Part shown: one piece after another, positions 16,272 to 25,062 of the stretch | Position numbering within the stretch: position 1 is the stretch's first letter | Layout of the letters: the number at the start of each line of letters is the position of its first letter | Assembly: GCA_030683815.1 (NCBI GenBank) | Contig: JAUXPJ010000005.1 | Location: 110,916-174,915, forward strand | Origin: Flavobacteriaceae bacterium | Lineage (GTDB): Bacteria; Bacteroidota; Bacteroidia; Flavobacteriales; Flavobacteriaceae | Direction of reading: 5' to 3' | Length of the DNA stretch: 64,000 nt | Program-made: the position numbers and the translations under genes | Notes under the pieces: generated by a model | Seen by the model: the letters and a program-made list of their open reading frames with translations, nothing else | The model's database searches: none | Told to the model about the DNA's origin: nothing

Positions 16272-17375
16272 ATGAATGCTGAAATTTTTACCTCTGAACA
16301 AATTAGAAAAATGGGACCGGTTTTTAATCATTTTTCTTTTGATAATCACGAACAAATTGTTTTTTGCAACGACGAAGATACAGGTTTAAAAGCAATTATC
16401 GGTATTCATAATACAGTTTTAGGTCCTGCATTAGGTGGTACAAGAATGTGGAATTATCAAAATGAATGGGAGGCATTATATGATGTTTTACGATTATCAC
16501 GAGGAATGACATTTAAATCTGCTGTTGCCGGATTGGATTTAGGTGGTGGTAAGGCGGTCATTATTGGTGATGCCAAAAAACAGAAGAATGACGTTCTAAT
16601 GAAACGTTTTGCAGAATTTGTTCACTCATTAAGTGGTAAATACATTACAGCAGAAGATATAGGAATGGAAACCCGCGATATGGATATTATGAGACAAGTA
16701 ACTCCTTATGTTTCCGGAATTTCTGAAAGTTTGGGAGGATCAGGAAATCCTTCGCCTGTGACAGCTTATGGAGTTTTTATGGGTATCAAAGCAAGTTGTA
16801 ATTATAAATTTGGAAGTGATCATTTAGAAGGAAAAAAAGTTTGGGTACAAGGTGTAGGAAATGTCGGCGAAACTTTAGTTAAATATCTAACAGAAGCCGG
16901 AGCTCAAGTTTTTATCACAGATATTTATGAAGAAAAATTAAAAGAAGTTAGCCATAAGTATGGTGCAACAATTTATAAAGGATTAGATGTGTTTAGTCAA
17001 GATGTTGATATTTATGCGCCTTGTGCACTGGGCGCGATCATTAATGACCAATCTATTGACAAATTAAAAGCAGGTATTATTGCGGGTGGAGCTAACAATC
17101 AATTGGCGGATGAAGATAAACATGGTAAACTTTTAAAAGAAAAAGGCATTATTTACGCTCCCGATTTTTTGATTAATGCCGGCGGAATTATCAACGTTAA
17201 CGCAGAAGTTGCCGGTTATGATAGAGCAGAATCGATGAAAAGAACAGAAAATATTTACAATACAACTTTAGAAATTTTCAAATTATCTGATAAAGAGGGA
17301 ATCACAACCCATCAAGCTGCCTTAAATATCGCCTTAAAAAGAATTGACAACAGAAGAAAAGAAAACCTAAAATAA
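16272..17375 (+). CDS. ldh: Leucine dehydrogenase (Glu/Leu/Phe/Val dehydrogenase)
   Basis: This 367-residue NAD-dependent enzyme deaminates branched-chain amino acids to 2-keto acids, supplying precursors for the branched fatty acids common in Bacteroidetes. LGGTRMW (54-60), MTFKSA with K82 and GLDLGGGKA with K94 form the substrate and catalytic site. The Rossmann motif GVGNVG is at 194-199. The length equals Bacillus leucine dehydrogenase, and the GGG-K loop fits that subgroup. Substrate preference between leucine and valine cannot be fixed. It is divergent from the ABC exporter, with about 125 bp between them. Confidence 0.88.
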   Translation: MNAEIFTSEQIRKMGPVFNHFSFDNHEQIVFCNDEDTGLKAIIGIHNTVLGPALGGTRMWNYQNEWEALYDVLRLSRGMTFKSAVAGLDLGGGKAVIIGDAKKQKNDVLMKRFAEFVHSLSGKYITAEDIGMETRDMDIMRQVTPYVSGISESLGGSGNPSPVTAYGVFMGIKASCNYKFGSDHLEGKKVWVQGVGNVGETLVKYLTEAGAQVFITDIYEEKLKEVSHKYGATIYKGLDVFSQDVDIYAPCALGAIINDQSIDKLKAGIIAGGANNQLADEDKHGKLLKEKGIIYAPDFLINAGGIINVNAEVAGYDRAESMKRTENIYNTTLEIFKLSDKEGITTHQAALNIALKRIDNRRKENLK

Positions 17376-17389
17376 CTTAATAAAAATTG

Positions 17390-17397
17390 TATTTTTG
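17390..17397 (+). promoter_or_regulatory. Predicted -7 box for the nusB operon
   Basis: TATTTTTG fits TAnnTTTG, giving a leader of about 50 nt before nusB. Confidence 0.55.
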
Positions 17398-17451
17398 CAG
17401 AACGATTGAACTAAATATCATTCGCTTTTTTTCCAATATAACGTTCTTTAA

Positions 17452-18390
17452 ATGATTAATAGAAGACAAATAAGAGTTAAAGTAATGCAATCGGTTTATG
17501 CGATGTTGCATTCGGGTAGTGATAATCTTGTAAAAGAAAAGGAGTTTTTAAATTCCAGTATTGTTAAATTGCATGAGCTTTATATTCTTAATTTACAGTT
17601 GTTGGTTGAAGTTCAAAAACATTCAAAAACACTTCAAGAAAAATCAAAAAAGAAATATTTGGCCACCGCCGAAGATTTAAATCCCAATAAAAAATTCATC
17701 AATAACCAAGTATTGTTAATGCTTAAAAATAGCATTACGCTAAAAAAGCATATAGAAGATTATAAGCTAACTAATTGGAATTTAGACGGTGAATATGTGC
17801 AAATTATTTGGGATGAGATTTTTAAAAGCATCATTTATCAAAAATATATCAATTCAAAAGAGCTTTCTTTTGCTGATGATCAATTATTTGTAATTAATAT
17901 TTTCAAAAATATTATTGCTCCAAATGAAAAGTTATCTGATTATTTCGAAGACAACAACATCGGTTGGGCAGATGATATGCCGTATGTAAACACTTGGATT
18001 TATAAACAGTTAAAAACGCTGAAAGAAGGAGATATTTTTAGTCTGGATAAGTTGTTTAAAGATGAAGATGATTATAAATTTGGCAAAGAATTGTTTGAAA
18101 AAGTGATGTTAAATCATACTGATTTTGAAAAAGAAATTATTGATAAAACTCCGAATTGGGAAATGGATCGTATTGCAGATATAGATATGATTCTTATCAA
18201 AATGGCTATTTGTGAGTTTTTAAAATTTTCATCTATTCCTGCCAAAGTAACCATCAATGAATATTTGGAAATAGCTAAAGATTATTCAACAGATAAGAGT
18301 AGTATTTTTATCAATGGCGTTTTAGATAAAATTCAAAAAGATTTTTTTCAGTTTAAAAGAATGGTAAAAGTTGGCAGAGGATTGTTATAA
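17452..18390 (+). CDS. nusB: Transcription antitermination factor NusB, long form
   Basis: NusB joins NusE (S10) on boxA RNA to promote antitermination of rRNA operons. At 312 residues the protein is about twice the E. coli length. The canonical RNA-binding N-terminus INRRQIRVKVMQSVYAM is at residues 2-18, and the conserved C-terminal half is at about 200-300, with IDMILIKMAICEF and VTINEYLEIAK. The insertion between them is characteristic of Bacteroidetes NusB. The next genes (DUF1573, yajC, ybbR-like, coaE) follow in a gene order that I recall as conserved in the group. Confidence 0.92.
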   Translation: MINRRQIRVKVMQSVYAMLHSGSDNLVKEKEFLNSSIVKLHELYILNLQLLVEVQKHSKTLQEKSKKKYLATAEDLNPNKKFINNQVLLMLKNSITLKKHIEDYKLTNWNLDGEYVQIIWDEIFKSIIYQKYINSKELSFADDQLFVINIFKNIIAPNEKLSDYFEDNNIGWADDMPYVNTWIYKQLKTLKEGDIFSLDKLFKDEDDYKFGKELFEKVMLNHTDFEKEIIDKTPNWEMDRIADIDMILIKMAICEFLKFSSIPAKVTINEYLEIAKDYSTDKSSIFINGVLDKIQKDFFQFKRMVKVGRGLL

Positions 18391-18424
18391 TTTTATATTT
18401 TTACAAAAAATAAATTAACTACAT

Positions 18425-18880
18425 ATGAAAATTAAATCTATATTTTTTAGTATTATTTTGATGATGGCAATTGTGGGATGTAAAGACAATGCTACCTCAA
18501 AAATTGATGAGAATAATTTAGAAAACGCTAAAGTTAGAGACTCACAATTTGCCCATGGCATGGCAATTATAAGTTTTGATAAAACAGAACACGATTTTGG
18601 AGTGATTAATGAAGGTGATGTAGTTGAAACTACTTTTGAAATTAAAAACACGGGAACGAGTGATTTAGTAATAACCGATGCATTTGCAACTTGTGGATGT
18701 ACTATTCCGCAATGGCCAAAAGACCCAATTAAACCAAAAGAAAAAGGAATTTTAAAAGTAGCTTTTGATTCTAATGGAAAACCAAATAAACAACAAAAAA
18801 CAATTACATTAGTTACCAATACTGAAAACGGAAGAGAAGTGGTATCAATCAAAACTTTTGTAACTCCAAAAACAAAATAA
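18425..18880 (+). CDS. DUF1573 lipoprotein
   Basis: This 151-residue protein has a lipoprotein signal with the lipobox ending VGC (C19), so it is probably anchored in the outer membrane or periplasm. The body is a single immunoglobulin-like DUF1573 domain, with KTEHDFGVINEGD opening and the conserved CGCT motif (about 96-99). Function is not established, though the family is abundant in Bacteroidetes. It lies between nusB and yajC in the operon, with 24 bp before yajC. Confidence 0.88.
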   Translation: MKIKSIFFSIILMMAIVGCKDNATSKIDENNLENAKVRDSQFAHGMAIISFDKTEHDFGVINEGDVVETTFEIKNTGTSDLVITDAFATCGCTIPQWPKDPIKPKEKGILKVAFDSNGKPNKQQKTITLVTNTENGREVVSIKTFVTPKTK

Positions 18881-18903
18881 TTTTAAATTTAAAAAAACAA
18901 TCG

Positions 18904-19224
18904 ATGAAATTTCTAACAATTTTTTTACAAGCTTCAGGAGGAATCACAGCATTTCTTCCTTTTATTTTAATGTTTGCGGTAATCTATTTTTTTATGATTA
19001 GACCTCAAATGAAACGTCAAAAACAAGAAAAACTTTTTCAAAGTTCTTTAACCCGTGGCTCTAAGGTGGTGACTTCAAGCGGAATGCATGGTAAAATAGT
19101 TGATATAGTGGAAGGTGAAAATACCGTAATTCTAGAAACTGGCGCCGGTAGAATTAAATTTGAACAATCTGCTATTTCCATGGAGTTGAGCAAAAAATAT
19201 GCGTCAACTTCTGAGAAGAATTAA
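18904..19224 (+). CDS. yajC: Preprotein translocase accessory subunit YajC
   Basis: This 106-residue single-span inner-membrane protein associates with SecDF and SecYEG. The membrane helix is at about 14-34 (FLPFILMFAVIYFFM), followed by the family motif IRPQMKRQKQ and the soluble tail with GSKVVTSSGMHGKI. The order and length are normal. A terminator follows 24 bp downstream, which splits this operon from the ybbR-like gene in part. Confidence 0.95.
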   Translation: MKFLTIFLQASGGITAFLPFILMFAVIYFFMIRPQMKRQKQEKLFQSSLTRGSKVVTSSGMHGKIVDIVEGENTVILETGAGRIKFEQSAISMELSKKYASTSEKN

Positions 19225-19247
19225 GAAATTTAAATTAAACATTTATC

Positions 19248-19272
19248 AAGTGAGCAACAGCTCACTTTTTTT
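19248..19272 (+). terminator. Rho-independent terminator after yajC
   Basis: AAGTGAGC pairs with GCTCACTT across AACA and is followed by a run of T (total seven). This is a standard intrinsic terminator. Confidence 0.9.
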
Positions 19273-19308
19273 GTACCTTTAATTTGTATAAAAAATTAAA
19301 ATTAAGTA

Positions 19309-20265
19309 ATGAAAATAACACTTCAAAAGATATATTCAAATAATAAAATCCGTGTTTTTCTATTCTTTTTAATGGTTTCTACCGGGTCATTGTTACTCAA
19401 TAAATTATCAAAAGAATATAAAATCACATTACATTTTAAAGTTGTTGCAGATAATATTCCTTCTAATAAGATATTGTTAAAACAGCCTGAAGATGTTATT
19501 AGGTTCTATGTAAAAGCAACCGGATTTAATCTTATTGGTTATAAAATAATGTCAAAAAAATTAGCTGTAAATGCAAGTTTTGCGACTTTTATTGATGGCA
19601 CTACCTATAAAATTGAAACCAATAAATTGATAAGTGATTTTCAACAACAATTATCATCAGATACTGAAATTGTTGAAATCATAGATAAATCAGTATATAT
19701 TGAAATGGGAAAAATGGTTTCAAAAAAATTTCCGGTTCAATTAAAAAGTTCGATCACATTTGAAAAGGGCTATAAAATAAAAGAATCAATTAAATTATTT
19801 CCGGATTCTATAGTAATTTCCGGACCAGAAGATAAAATTGCAAAAATTGATAAAATAGAAACAAAACCACTGATATTGAATAAGATATATGCAGGTTTTG
19901 AGGAAGATATCGATTTAAAAATTACAAATGAATTAAAAGGAGTGTCAATGTCAGAATCCAAAATAAACGTTTCGGCTGATGTTGAGAAGTTTACGGAACT
20001 TTCTTTTTTAGTTCCCTTTAAAATCATCAATAATTTTAATGGTTTGAAAATTGAAACTTTCCCAACTAAAGTGAAATTAGTGTTTCAAGTTGAATTATCG
20101 GAGATTGCTAAAATTAATGAAGATAGCTTTGTAGTTGTTTGTGATTTTAAAAATACAACTCAAAATAAACTCACCTATTTAATTCCAAAAGTTATAGAAA
20201 AGCCAAAATCGGTGAACAATTATCATATTGAACCATTAAAAATTGATTATATAATTAGGCAGTAA
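19309..20265 (+). CDS. YbbR-like domain protein
   Basis: This 318-residue protein has one N-terminal membrane helix (about residues 14-30) followed by beta-rich repeats resembling YbbR domains, with a clear repeat around KFPVQLKSSITFEKGYKI. In Firmicutes, YbbR proteins regulate the diadenylate cyclase CdaA; no cyclase is nearby here, so that role is not implied. It is expected to lie in the periplasm. Its stop codon is the first part of a CAGTAA-type short repeat. The following gene is coaE. Confidence 0.75.
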   Translation: MKITLQKIYSNNKIRVFLFFLMVSTGSLLLNKLSKEYKITLHFKVVADNIPSNKILLKQPEDVIRFYVKATGFNLIGYKIMSKKLAVNASFATFIDGTTYKIETNKLISDFQQQLSSDTEIVEIIDKSVYIEMGKMVSKKFPVQLKSSITFEKGYKIKESIKLFPDSIVISGPEDKIAKIDKIETKPLILNKIYAGFEEDIDLKITNELKGVSMSESKINVSADVEKFTELSFLVPFKIINNFNGLKIETFPTKVKLVFQVELSEIAKINEDSFVVVCDFKNTTQNKLTYLIPKVIEKPKSVNNYHIEPLKIDYIIRQ

Positions 20266-20312
20266 ACAGTAGCAGTAAGCAGTAGCATAGTAAGCGGTAA
20301 GCAGTAGCAGTA
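20260..20312. repeat. CAGTA-type short repeat between ybbR-like gene and coaE
   Basis: Units such as CAGTAAGC, AGTAGCAGT and AGTAAGCGGT recur about seven times over 53 bp. It begins inside the last two codons of the ybbR-like gene. A related inverted version lies near 50029-50060. Confidence 0.7.
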
Positions 20313-20340
20313 GATATTATACATTTAAACATTAAAATAA

Positions 20341-20940
20341 ATGAAAGTAATAGGATTAACCGGCGGAATTGGCAGTGGAAAAACTACCGTTATGAAAATG
20401 TTTCAAGAGTTGGATATTCCCGTTTATATTGCTGATGTTGAAGCCAAAAAATTGATGCAAACTTTGGGAATATTAAAATATGAACTTATAGCAAATTTTG
20501 GAGAATTGGCATTTAAAAACGGAGTTTTAAATACTTCATATTTAGCAGAAATAGTTTTTTCTGATGCTGAAAAATTAAAAAAAATTAACCAAATTGTTCA
20601 TCCAAAAGTAAGAGCCCATTTTCAGCAATTTAAAGCTTTACAAAATAGTAACTATATAATTTTTGAAAATGCAATTCTTTTTGAAAATGGATTTGATAAT
20701 TTGTGTGATTATATTATCACCATTACGGCTCCGCTTGAAGATAGAATCAAAAGAGTTCAACAACGCGATGGTCTTAATAGAGCTCAAATTTTAAGTAGAG
20801 TTAATAATCAATGGTCTGACGAACAAAAAATTAAGAAATCTCATTTTATTATTGAAAATAGCAACCTTAAAGAAACTCAAAAAAAGGTATTAGAAATCCA
20901 TGAGAAATTGTTAAAATTTATTGAAATCAATAATATTTAG
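20341..20940 (+). CDS. coaE: Dephospho-CoA kinase
   Basis: This 199-residue kinase makes the last step of coenzyme A synthesis, phosphorylating the 3'-hydroxyl of dephospho-CoA. The P-loop GGIGSGKTT is at 8-16. The substrate region DADVEAKK-like sequence (ADVEAKKLM) and the lid sequence RVQQRDGLNRAQILSRVNNQW are all in place. The length is normal. It sits at the end of the nusB-yajC-ybbR group. Confidence 0.95.
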   Translation: MKVIGLTGGIGSGKTTVMKMFQELDIPVYIADVEAKKLMQTLGILKYELIANFGELAFKNGVLNTSYLAEIVFSDAEKLKKINQIVHPKVRAHFQQFKALQNSNYIIFENAILFENGFDNLCDYIITITAPLEDRIKRVQQRDGLNRAQILSRVNNQWSDEQKIKKSHFIIENSNLKETQKKVLEIHEKLLKFIEINNI

Positions 20941-21023
20941 ATTTACTTCTCTTAATTATTTGTTAATATTCTCTTTTTTTAACATAATCACAATAATATT
21001 TTAAATTTAATATTCAAATTTTA

Positions 21024-21031
21024 TAAATTTG
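21024..21031 (+). promoter_or_regulatory. Predicted -7 box directly upstream of the histidine kinase gene
   Basis: TAAATTTG matches TAnnTTTG, but its G is only five bases before the ATG at 21036. If used, transcription would begin at or next to the start codon and the mRNA would be leaderless. Confidence 0.45.
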
Positions 21032-21035
21032 TCCA

Positions 21036-22607
21036 ATGAGTAAAAGAAATTTTATTTGGATAGTTTTATTGATGACAATTGCCCTTGTGGGAATTATCTC
21101 AGTTCAGTTTTTCTGGATTCGCAATTTTATCGATGTGCGCGAAAAACAATTTTCAAATGATGTAAAATTTGCGCTGGCCAAAGTAGCCGATAACATCCAA
21201 CAAAGAGAACTCAACGAGATATCAGAAACTTATTCCAAACTTATTGTCGAGAAAAAAAACCTCACAACAACCGATATCAAAAGATTTTTATATCAACAAG
21301 TTGATACCGTAAGAAAAGAAACATTTACCTACGCCCAAACTATTTTAGAAGAAAATTATAAAGTGCCGATCGATTTTTTTGAGCAAGATTCTATTTTAAT
21401 CAAAAAAATATTCAGCAAAAAAGATTTCAGAATAGTAAGAGATCAGGTAAATAATAAAGAAATGCTGGCTAATCAACTTCCGCCAGAAGAACGTCTCGTA
21501 AGAATTCAACGTTTAAGAGGTGCTGAAAAAGCCGAGTTTGAAGATGCTTTTAAAACTTTGTTGGATAGAGTTCCGCTATATAAAAGAGTTTCAAACCGTG
21601 AAATACAACTCAATCTACAAAACGAATTTCAAGCAAGAGGTATCACCACAAATTTCATTTACGGCGTTTACAGCAACGGTTTAGCTACCAAAATCAAAAG
21701 CGATTATTTTGCAATCACCAAAGGAAAAGAATATATGATTCCGCTATTTGTATTTGATGAAGGGATGAGCAGATATCAACTCTATGTTGATTTTCCTGAA
21801 GAAAGAAGTTATCTGTTATCAACCATTTCGCAAATATTATTGTTATCCATTTTCTTTATTTTCATCATCATGATGGCATTCGGATTGGCACTGTACCAAT
21901 TATTAGAGCAAAAGAAAATATCAGAAATCAAAACAGATTTCATCAATAATATGACCCATGAATTTAAAACGCCTATTGCCACCATCAATTTGGCTTTAGA
22001 TGCTATAAAAAATCCGAAAATCATCCATGATAGCGAAAAAGTAAATCGCTATATCAGTATGATTAGAGAAGAAAATAGACGGATGAATACCCAAGTTGAA
22101 AATGTATTGAGAATATCAAAATTAGAAAAAAATCAGTTGAGCCTGACTCTTGAAGAAGTTGATATTCATGATGTTATAGAAGAAGCAATTACTCATTTAC
22201 ATTTAGTAGTTGATGATAGACAAGGGTATGTTAAAACTCATTTTTCAGCTAAAAAATCAATTATAAAAGGTGATTATTTTCATTTAATCAATGTTTTTAT
22301 GAATATGTTAGACAATGCTATTAAATATTCAATTGACAGTCCGAAGGTTGACGTTTATACAGAAAATGAATCTAAATATTTAGTTATTAAAATTGCTGAT
22401 AAAGGAATGGGAATGTCTAAAAATGTTCAAAAACACATTTTTGATAAGTTTTATAGAGAGCAAAAAGGAAATATTCATGATATCAAAGGTCATGGACTGG
22501 GATTATCCTATGTGAAAAAAATGATTGAACTCCATCAAGGCAAAGTTGATGTTGAAAGTGAAAAAGATAAAGGGAGTACGTTTATTGTAAAATTACCATT
22601 ATTATAA
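21036..22607 (+). CDS. Membrane sensor histidine kinase
   Basis: This 523-residue kinase has membrane helices at about 7-27 and 260-288 enclosing a periplasmic sensor of about 230 residues that I do not recognise. The dimerisation/phosphoacceptor box NMTHEFKTP puts the histidine at H308. N, G1 and G2 boxes of the ATPase follow (MLDNAIKYS, DKGMGMS, GHGLGLSYV). It resembles the RprX type of Bacteroides. It is followed 11 bp later by its response regulator, with which it forms a two-component pair. No HAMP domain is obvious. Confidence 0.93.
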   Translation: MSKRNFIWIVLLMTIALVGIISVQFFWIRNFIDVREKQFSNDVKFALAKVADNIQQRELNEISETYSKLIVEKKNLTTTDIKRFLYQQVDTVRKETFTYAQTILEENYKVPIDFFEQDSILIKKIFSKKDFRIVRDQVNNKEMLANQLPPEERLVRIQRLRGAEKAEFEDAFKTLLDRVPLYKRVSNREIQLNLQNEFQARGITTNFIYGVYSNGLATKIKSDYFAITKGKEYMIPLFVFDEGMSRYQLYVDFPEERSYLLSTISQILLLSIFFIFIIMMAFGLALYQLLEQKKISEIKTDFINNMTHEFKTPIATINLALDAIKNPKIIHDSEKVNRYISMIREENRRMNTQVENVLRISKLEKNQLSLTLEEVDIHDVIEEAITHLHLVVDDRQGYVKTHFSAKKSIIKGDYFHLINVFMNMLDNAIKYSIDSPKVDVYTENESKYLVIKIADKGMGMSKNVQKHIFDKFYREQKGNIHDIKGHGLGLSYVKKMIELHQGKVDVESEKDKGSTFIVKLPLL

Positions 22608-22618
22608 AAATAGAAATT

Positions 22619-23323
22619 ATGGAAAAAAACAGAATTTTATTAGTTGAAGATGATCCTAATTTTGGGACAGTATTAAAAGATTATTTATCGCTCAATGATT
22701 ATAATGTTGCCTTGGCAAAAGATGGAATTGAGGGTTTAATTATGTTTAAAAATGGAGATTTTGATTTTTGTATTTTAGATGTTATGATGCCTAGAAAAGA
22801 TGGGTTTTCATTAGCAAAAGATATCCGTTCAAGCAATCAAGAAATTCCAATTATTTTTCTCACTGCTAAAGCGATGAAAGAAGATGTGTTAAGAGGATAT
22901 CAGGCCGGAGCGGATGATTATTTAACGAAACCTTTTGATTCTGAGGTGTTGCTGTATAAAATAAAAGCAATTTTACAGAGAAAAGAAGTGGAGAAATCAG
23001 CTATTGATATTGATGCTGAACAATTTGAATTTATCATCGGAAAATTTCATTTTAATTCAAAACTCCGATTTTTAAATATTGAAAATCAGAGTTCTATTAA
23101 ATTATCACCTAAAGAGAGTAAGCTTCTTAAGTTGTTAATTTTGTATAAAAATGATTTAATGCCAAGAGAATTAGCTTTGTCTAAAATTTGGCGCGATGAC
23201 AATTATTTTACCTCCAGAAGTATGGATGTTTACATTGCAAAATTGAGAAAATACCTTAGAGAAGATCCAAATGTTGAAATATTGAATATTCACGGAGAAG
23301 GATTTAGGTTGATAGAAAAATAG
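22619..23323 (+). CDS. OmpR-family response regulator
   Basis: This 234-residue regulator has a receiver domain with the phosphorylation site D54 (CILDVMMP), the acidic pocket EDD at residues 10-12, T82 and K104 (LTKPF). It also has a C-terminal winged helix (about 135-234) with the DNA-recognition region SMDVYIAKLRKYL. It is the partner of the upstream kinase and the pair resembles RprX/RprY. The target genes are unknown. No terminator is obvious after it. Confidence 0.93.
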   Translation: MEKNRILLVEDDPNFGTVLKDYLSLNDYNVALAKDGIEGLIMFKNGDFDFCILDVMMPRKDGFSLAKDIRSSNQEIPIIFLTAKAMKEDVLRGYQAGADDYLTKPFDSEVLLYKIKAILQRKEVEKSAIDIDAEQFEFIIGKFHFNSKLRFLNIENQSSIKLSPKESKLLKLLILYKNDLMPRELALSKIWRDDNYFTSRSMDVYIAKLRKYLREDPNVEILNIHGEGFRLIEK

Positions 23324-23367
23324 CCGATTCACCCTTTTTTAAACTTCTATTTTGATAAAAAAAATCG

Positions 23368-23392
23368 TAAATTTGAGAAACTTACTCAAATT
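23368..23392 (+). promoter_or_regulatory. -7 box and 8-bp leader hairpin of the sua5 gene
   Basis: TAAATTTG (23368-23375) fits the -7 consensus. AATTTGAG (23370-23377) is a perfect inverted repeat of CTCAAATT (23385-23392). The right arm abuts the ribosome-binding site GGAGG (23393-23397) of the ATG at 23402. It could be an operator over the promoter or, in RNA, a hairpin affecting initiation. Confidence 0.45.
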
Positions 23393-23401
23393 GGAGGTTT
23401 T

Positions 23402-24037
23402 ATGGCAACTTATTTAAGAATTTACGAAGAAAATCCCAATCAGAAAGAAATTGCCAAAGCAATTAGAATTCTAAAAAATGGAGGGATTATTATTTATCCA
23501 ACTGATACCGTTTATGGGTTGGGTTGTGATATTATGAACTCAAAAGCCATTGAAAAATTAGCTCATCTAAAAGGTGTAAAAGTTGAAAAAGCAGATTTTT
23601 CTTTTGTTTGTCATGATTTAAGTAATTTATCAGAATATGTTAAACAAATTGATACGCCAACATATAAAATTTTAAAAGCCTCACTTCCTGGAGCTTATAC
23701 ATTCATACTTCCTGCCAACAATAATATTCCGAGTATTTTTAAAAAGAAAAAAACAGTCGGAATTAGAGTTCCTTCTAATAATATTGCGAGAGAATTGGCC
23801 AAAGCACTTGGAAATCCTTTAATTTCAACCTCCATTTATGATGAAGATGAAGTGCTGGAATATACTACAGATCCTGAATTAATTTTTGAAAACTGGCAAA
23901 ATAGAGTTGATTTAATGATTGATGGAGGATTTGGAGATAATCAGGCATCTTCAGTAATCGATTTATCGGTAGATCCACCTGAGATTGTCAGAGAAGGAAA
24001 AGGATCGTTAGATTTGTTTAAAATTGTTCAGGAATAA
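23402..24037 (+). CDS. L-threonylcarbamoyladenylate synthase (Sua5/YciO/YrdC)
   Basis: This 211-residue protein has the YrdC fold that makes threonylcarbamoyl-AMP, the donor for t6A37 modification of tRNAs reading ANN codons. The early stretch GGIIIYPTDTVYGLGCD (about 29-45), KKKTVGIRVPSN and the STSIYDEDE region are the substrate-binding motifs. There is no C-terminal Sua5 domain, so YrdC or YciO are equally possible names. The 3' end overlaps the convergent glycosyltransferase gene by 20 bp. Confidence 0.85.
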   Translation: MATYLRIYEENPNQKEIAKAIRILKNGGIIIYPTDTVYGLGCDIMNSKAIEKLAHLKGVKVEKADFSFVCHDLSNLSEYVKQIDTPTYKILKASLPGAYTFILPANNNIPSIFKKKKTVGIRVPSNNIARELAKALGNPLISTSIYDEDEVLEYTTDPELIFENWQNRVDLMIDGGFGDNQASSVIDLSVDPPEIVREGKGSLDLFKIVQE

Positions 24038-25037
24038 TTGCCGTAAAAACTTTCTTTTTTTTAATATAATATTGATAAACTATACTTTTAGTGTGGTAAT
24101 AATTGATTATTTTATTTGGAGTATCTTTTCTTTTTCGCCAATTTTTCATAACATTTTTATAAAACGAAAAATGCGCTTTAATAATGGCAAAAGTATGTTT
24201 TGGCTGTAACTCAAATAAGAATTTAATTCCTGCAATTCCATCTAAAATTAATCGTGAAAAAATAATTCCAATTACCTTATTGGGTGGCAAATTTTTTAGT
24301 AATGTTATTAAACTATTTCTGAAATTTAAAAATGTTTTCTTCGGATTGTAGACACTTAAAGTTGCCCCACCAACATGATAAACAACTGAATTTGGAATAT
24401 ATTTTATATCATAACCAAAGTTTTTGGCACGCCAGCAAAAATCAATTTCTTCTTGATGTGCAAAATACGATTCGTCAAATCCATTTAGTTTTTTAAATAC
24501 TTCCGAACGCACAAAGAAACAGGCACCGGAAGCCCAAAAAATATCTTCAAGATAATCATATCGTGATGTGTCTTTTTCAACCGTATCAAAAATACGCCCT
24601 CTGCAAAAAGGATATCCAAATTCATCAATAAATCCGCCGGCAGCTCCGGCATATTCAAAATATTCCCGGTTTTTATAATCTAATATTTTAGGCTGAATGA
24701 TGGCTGTATTTTGATGATGTTCAAAATGTTCAATAATAGGTTCCAACCAATTGGGGGTAACTTCAATATCAGAATTGACCAAAGCAAAAAAATCAGCTTT
24801 AATATGTTTTAAAGCATCGTTATAACCTTTTGCATAACCGCCATTTTCACTATTCTGAATAATTTTTATTGTTGTAAAATGATGTTGAATAAAAAGGACA
24901 GAATCATCTGTTGATGCATTATCAGCCACATAAATATCAGTAATTTCAGGATTGCTAAATCGGATAACACTTGGTAAAAATTTTTCTAATAAATCTTTTC
25001 CATTCCAATTCAATATTACAACAGCAATTTTAATCAT
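24018..25037 (-). CDS. Family 2 glycosyltransferase
   Basis: This 339-residue enzyme has a GT-A fold. ILNWNGKDLL opens the nucleotide-binding domain, VADNASTDDS follows, and the divalent-metal motif is in LVNSDIEV (DIE replacing DxD). The HQEEIDFCWR motif is typical of rhamnosyl-type GT2 enzymes, and the C-terminal part is hydrophobic and amphipathic. It probably adds a sugar to a polysaccharide or glycolipid at the inner membrane. No other glycan gene is next to it. The acceptor and donor are not predictable. Confidence 0.9.
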   Translation of the reverse strand: MIKIAVVILNWNGKDLLEKFLPSVIRFSNPEITDIYVADNASTDDSVLFIQHHFTTIKIIQNSENGGYAKGYNDALKHIKADFFALVNSDIEVTPNWLEPIIEHFEHHQNTAIIQPKILDYKNREYFEYAGAAGGFIDEFGYPFCRGRIFDTVEKDTSRYDYLEDIFWASGACFFVRSEVFKKLNGFDESYFAHQEEIDFCWRAKNFGYDIKYIPNSVVYHVGGATLSVYNPKKTFLNFRNSLITLLKNLPPNKVIGIIFSRLILDGIAGIKFLFELQPKHTFAIIKAHFSFYKNVMKNWRKRKDTPNKIINYYHTKSIVYQYYIKKKKVFTAIIPEQF

Positions 25038-25062
25038 CTAAAATAATTTTATACAAACTTAC

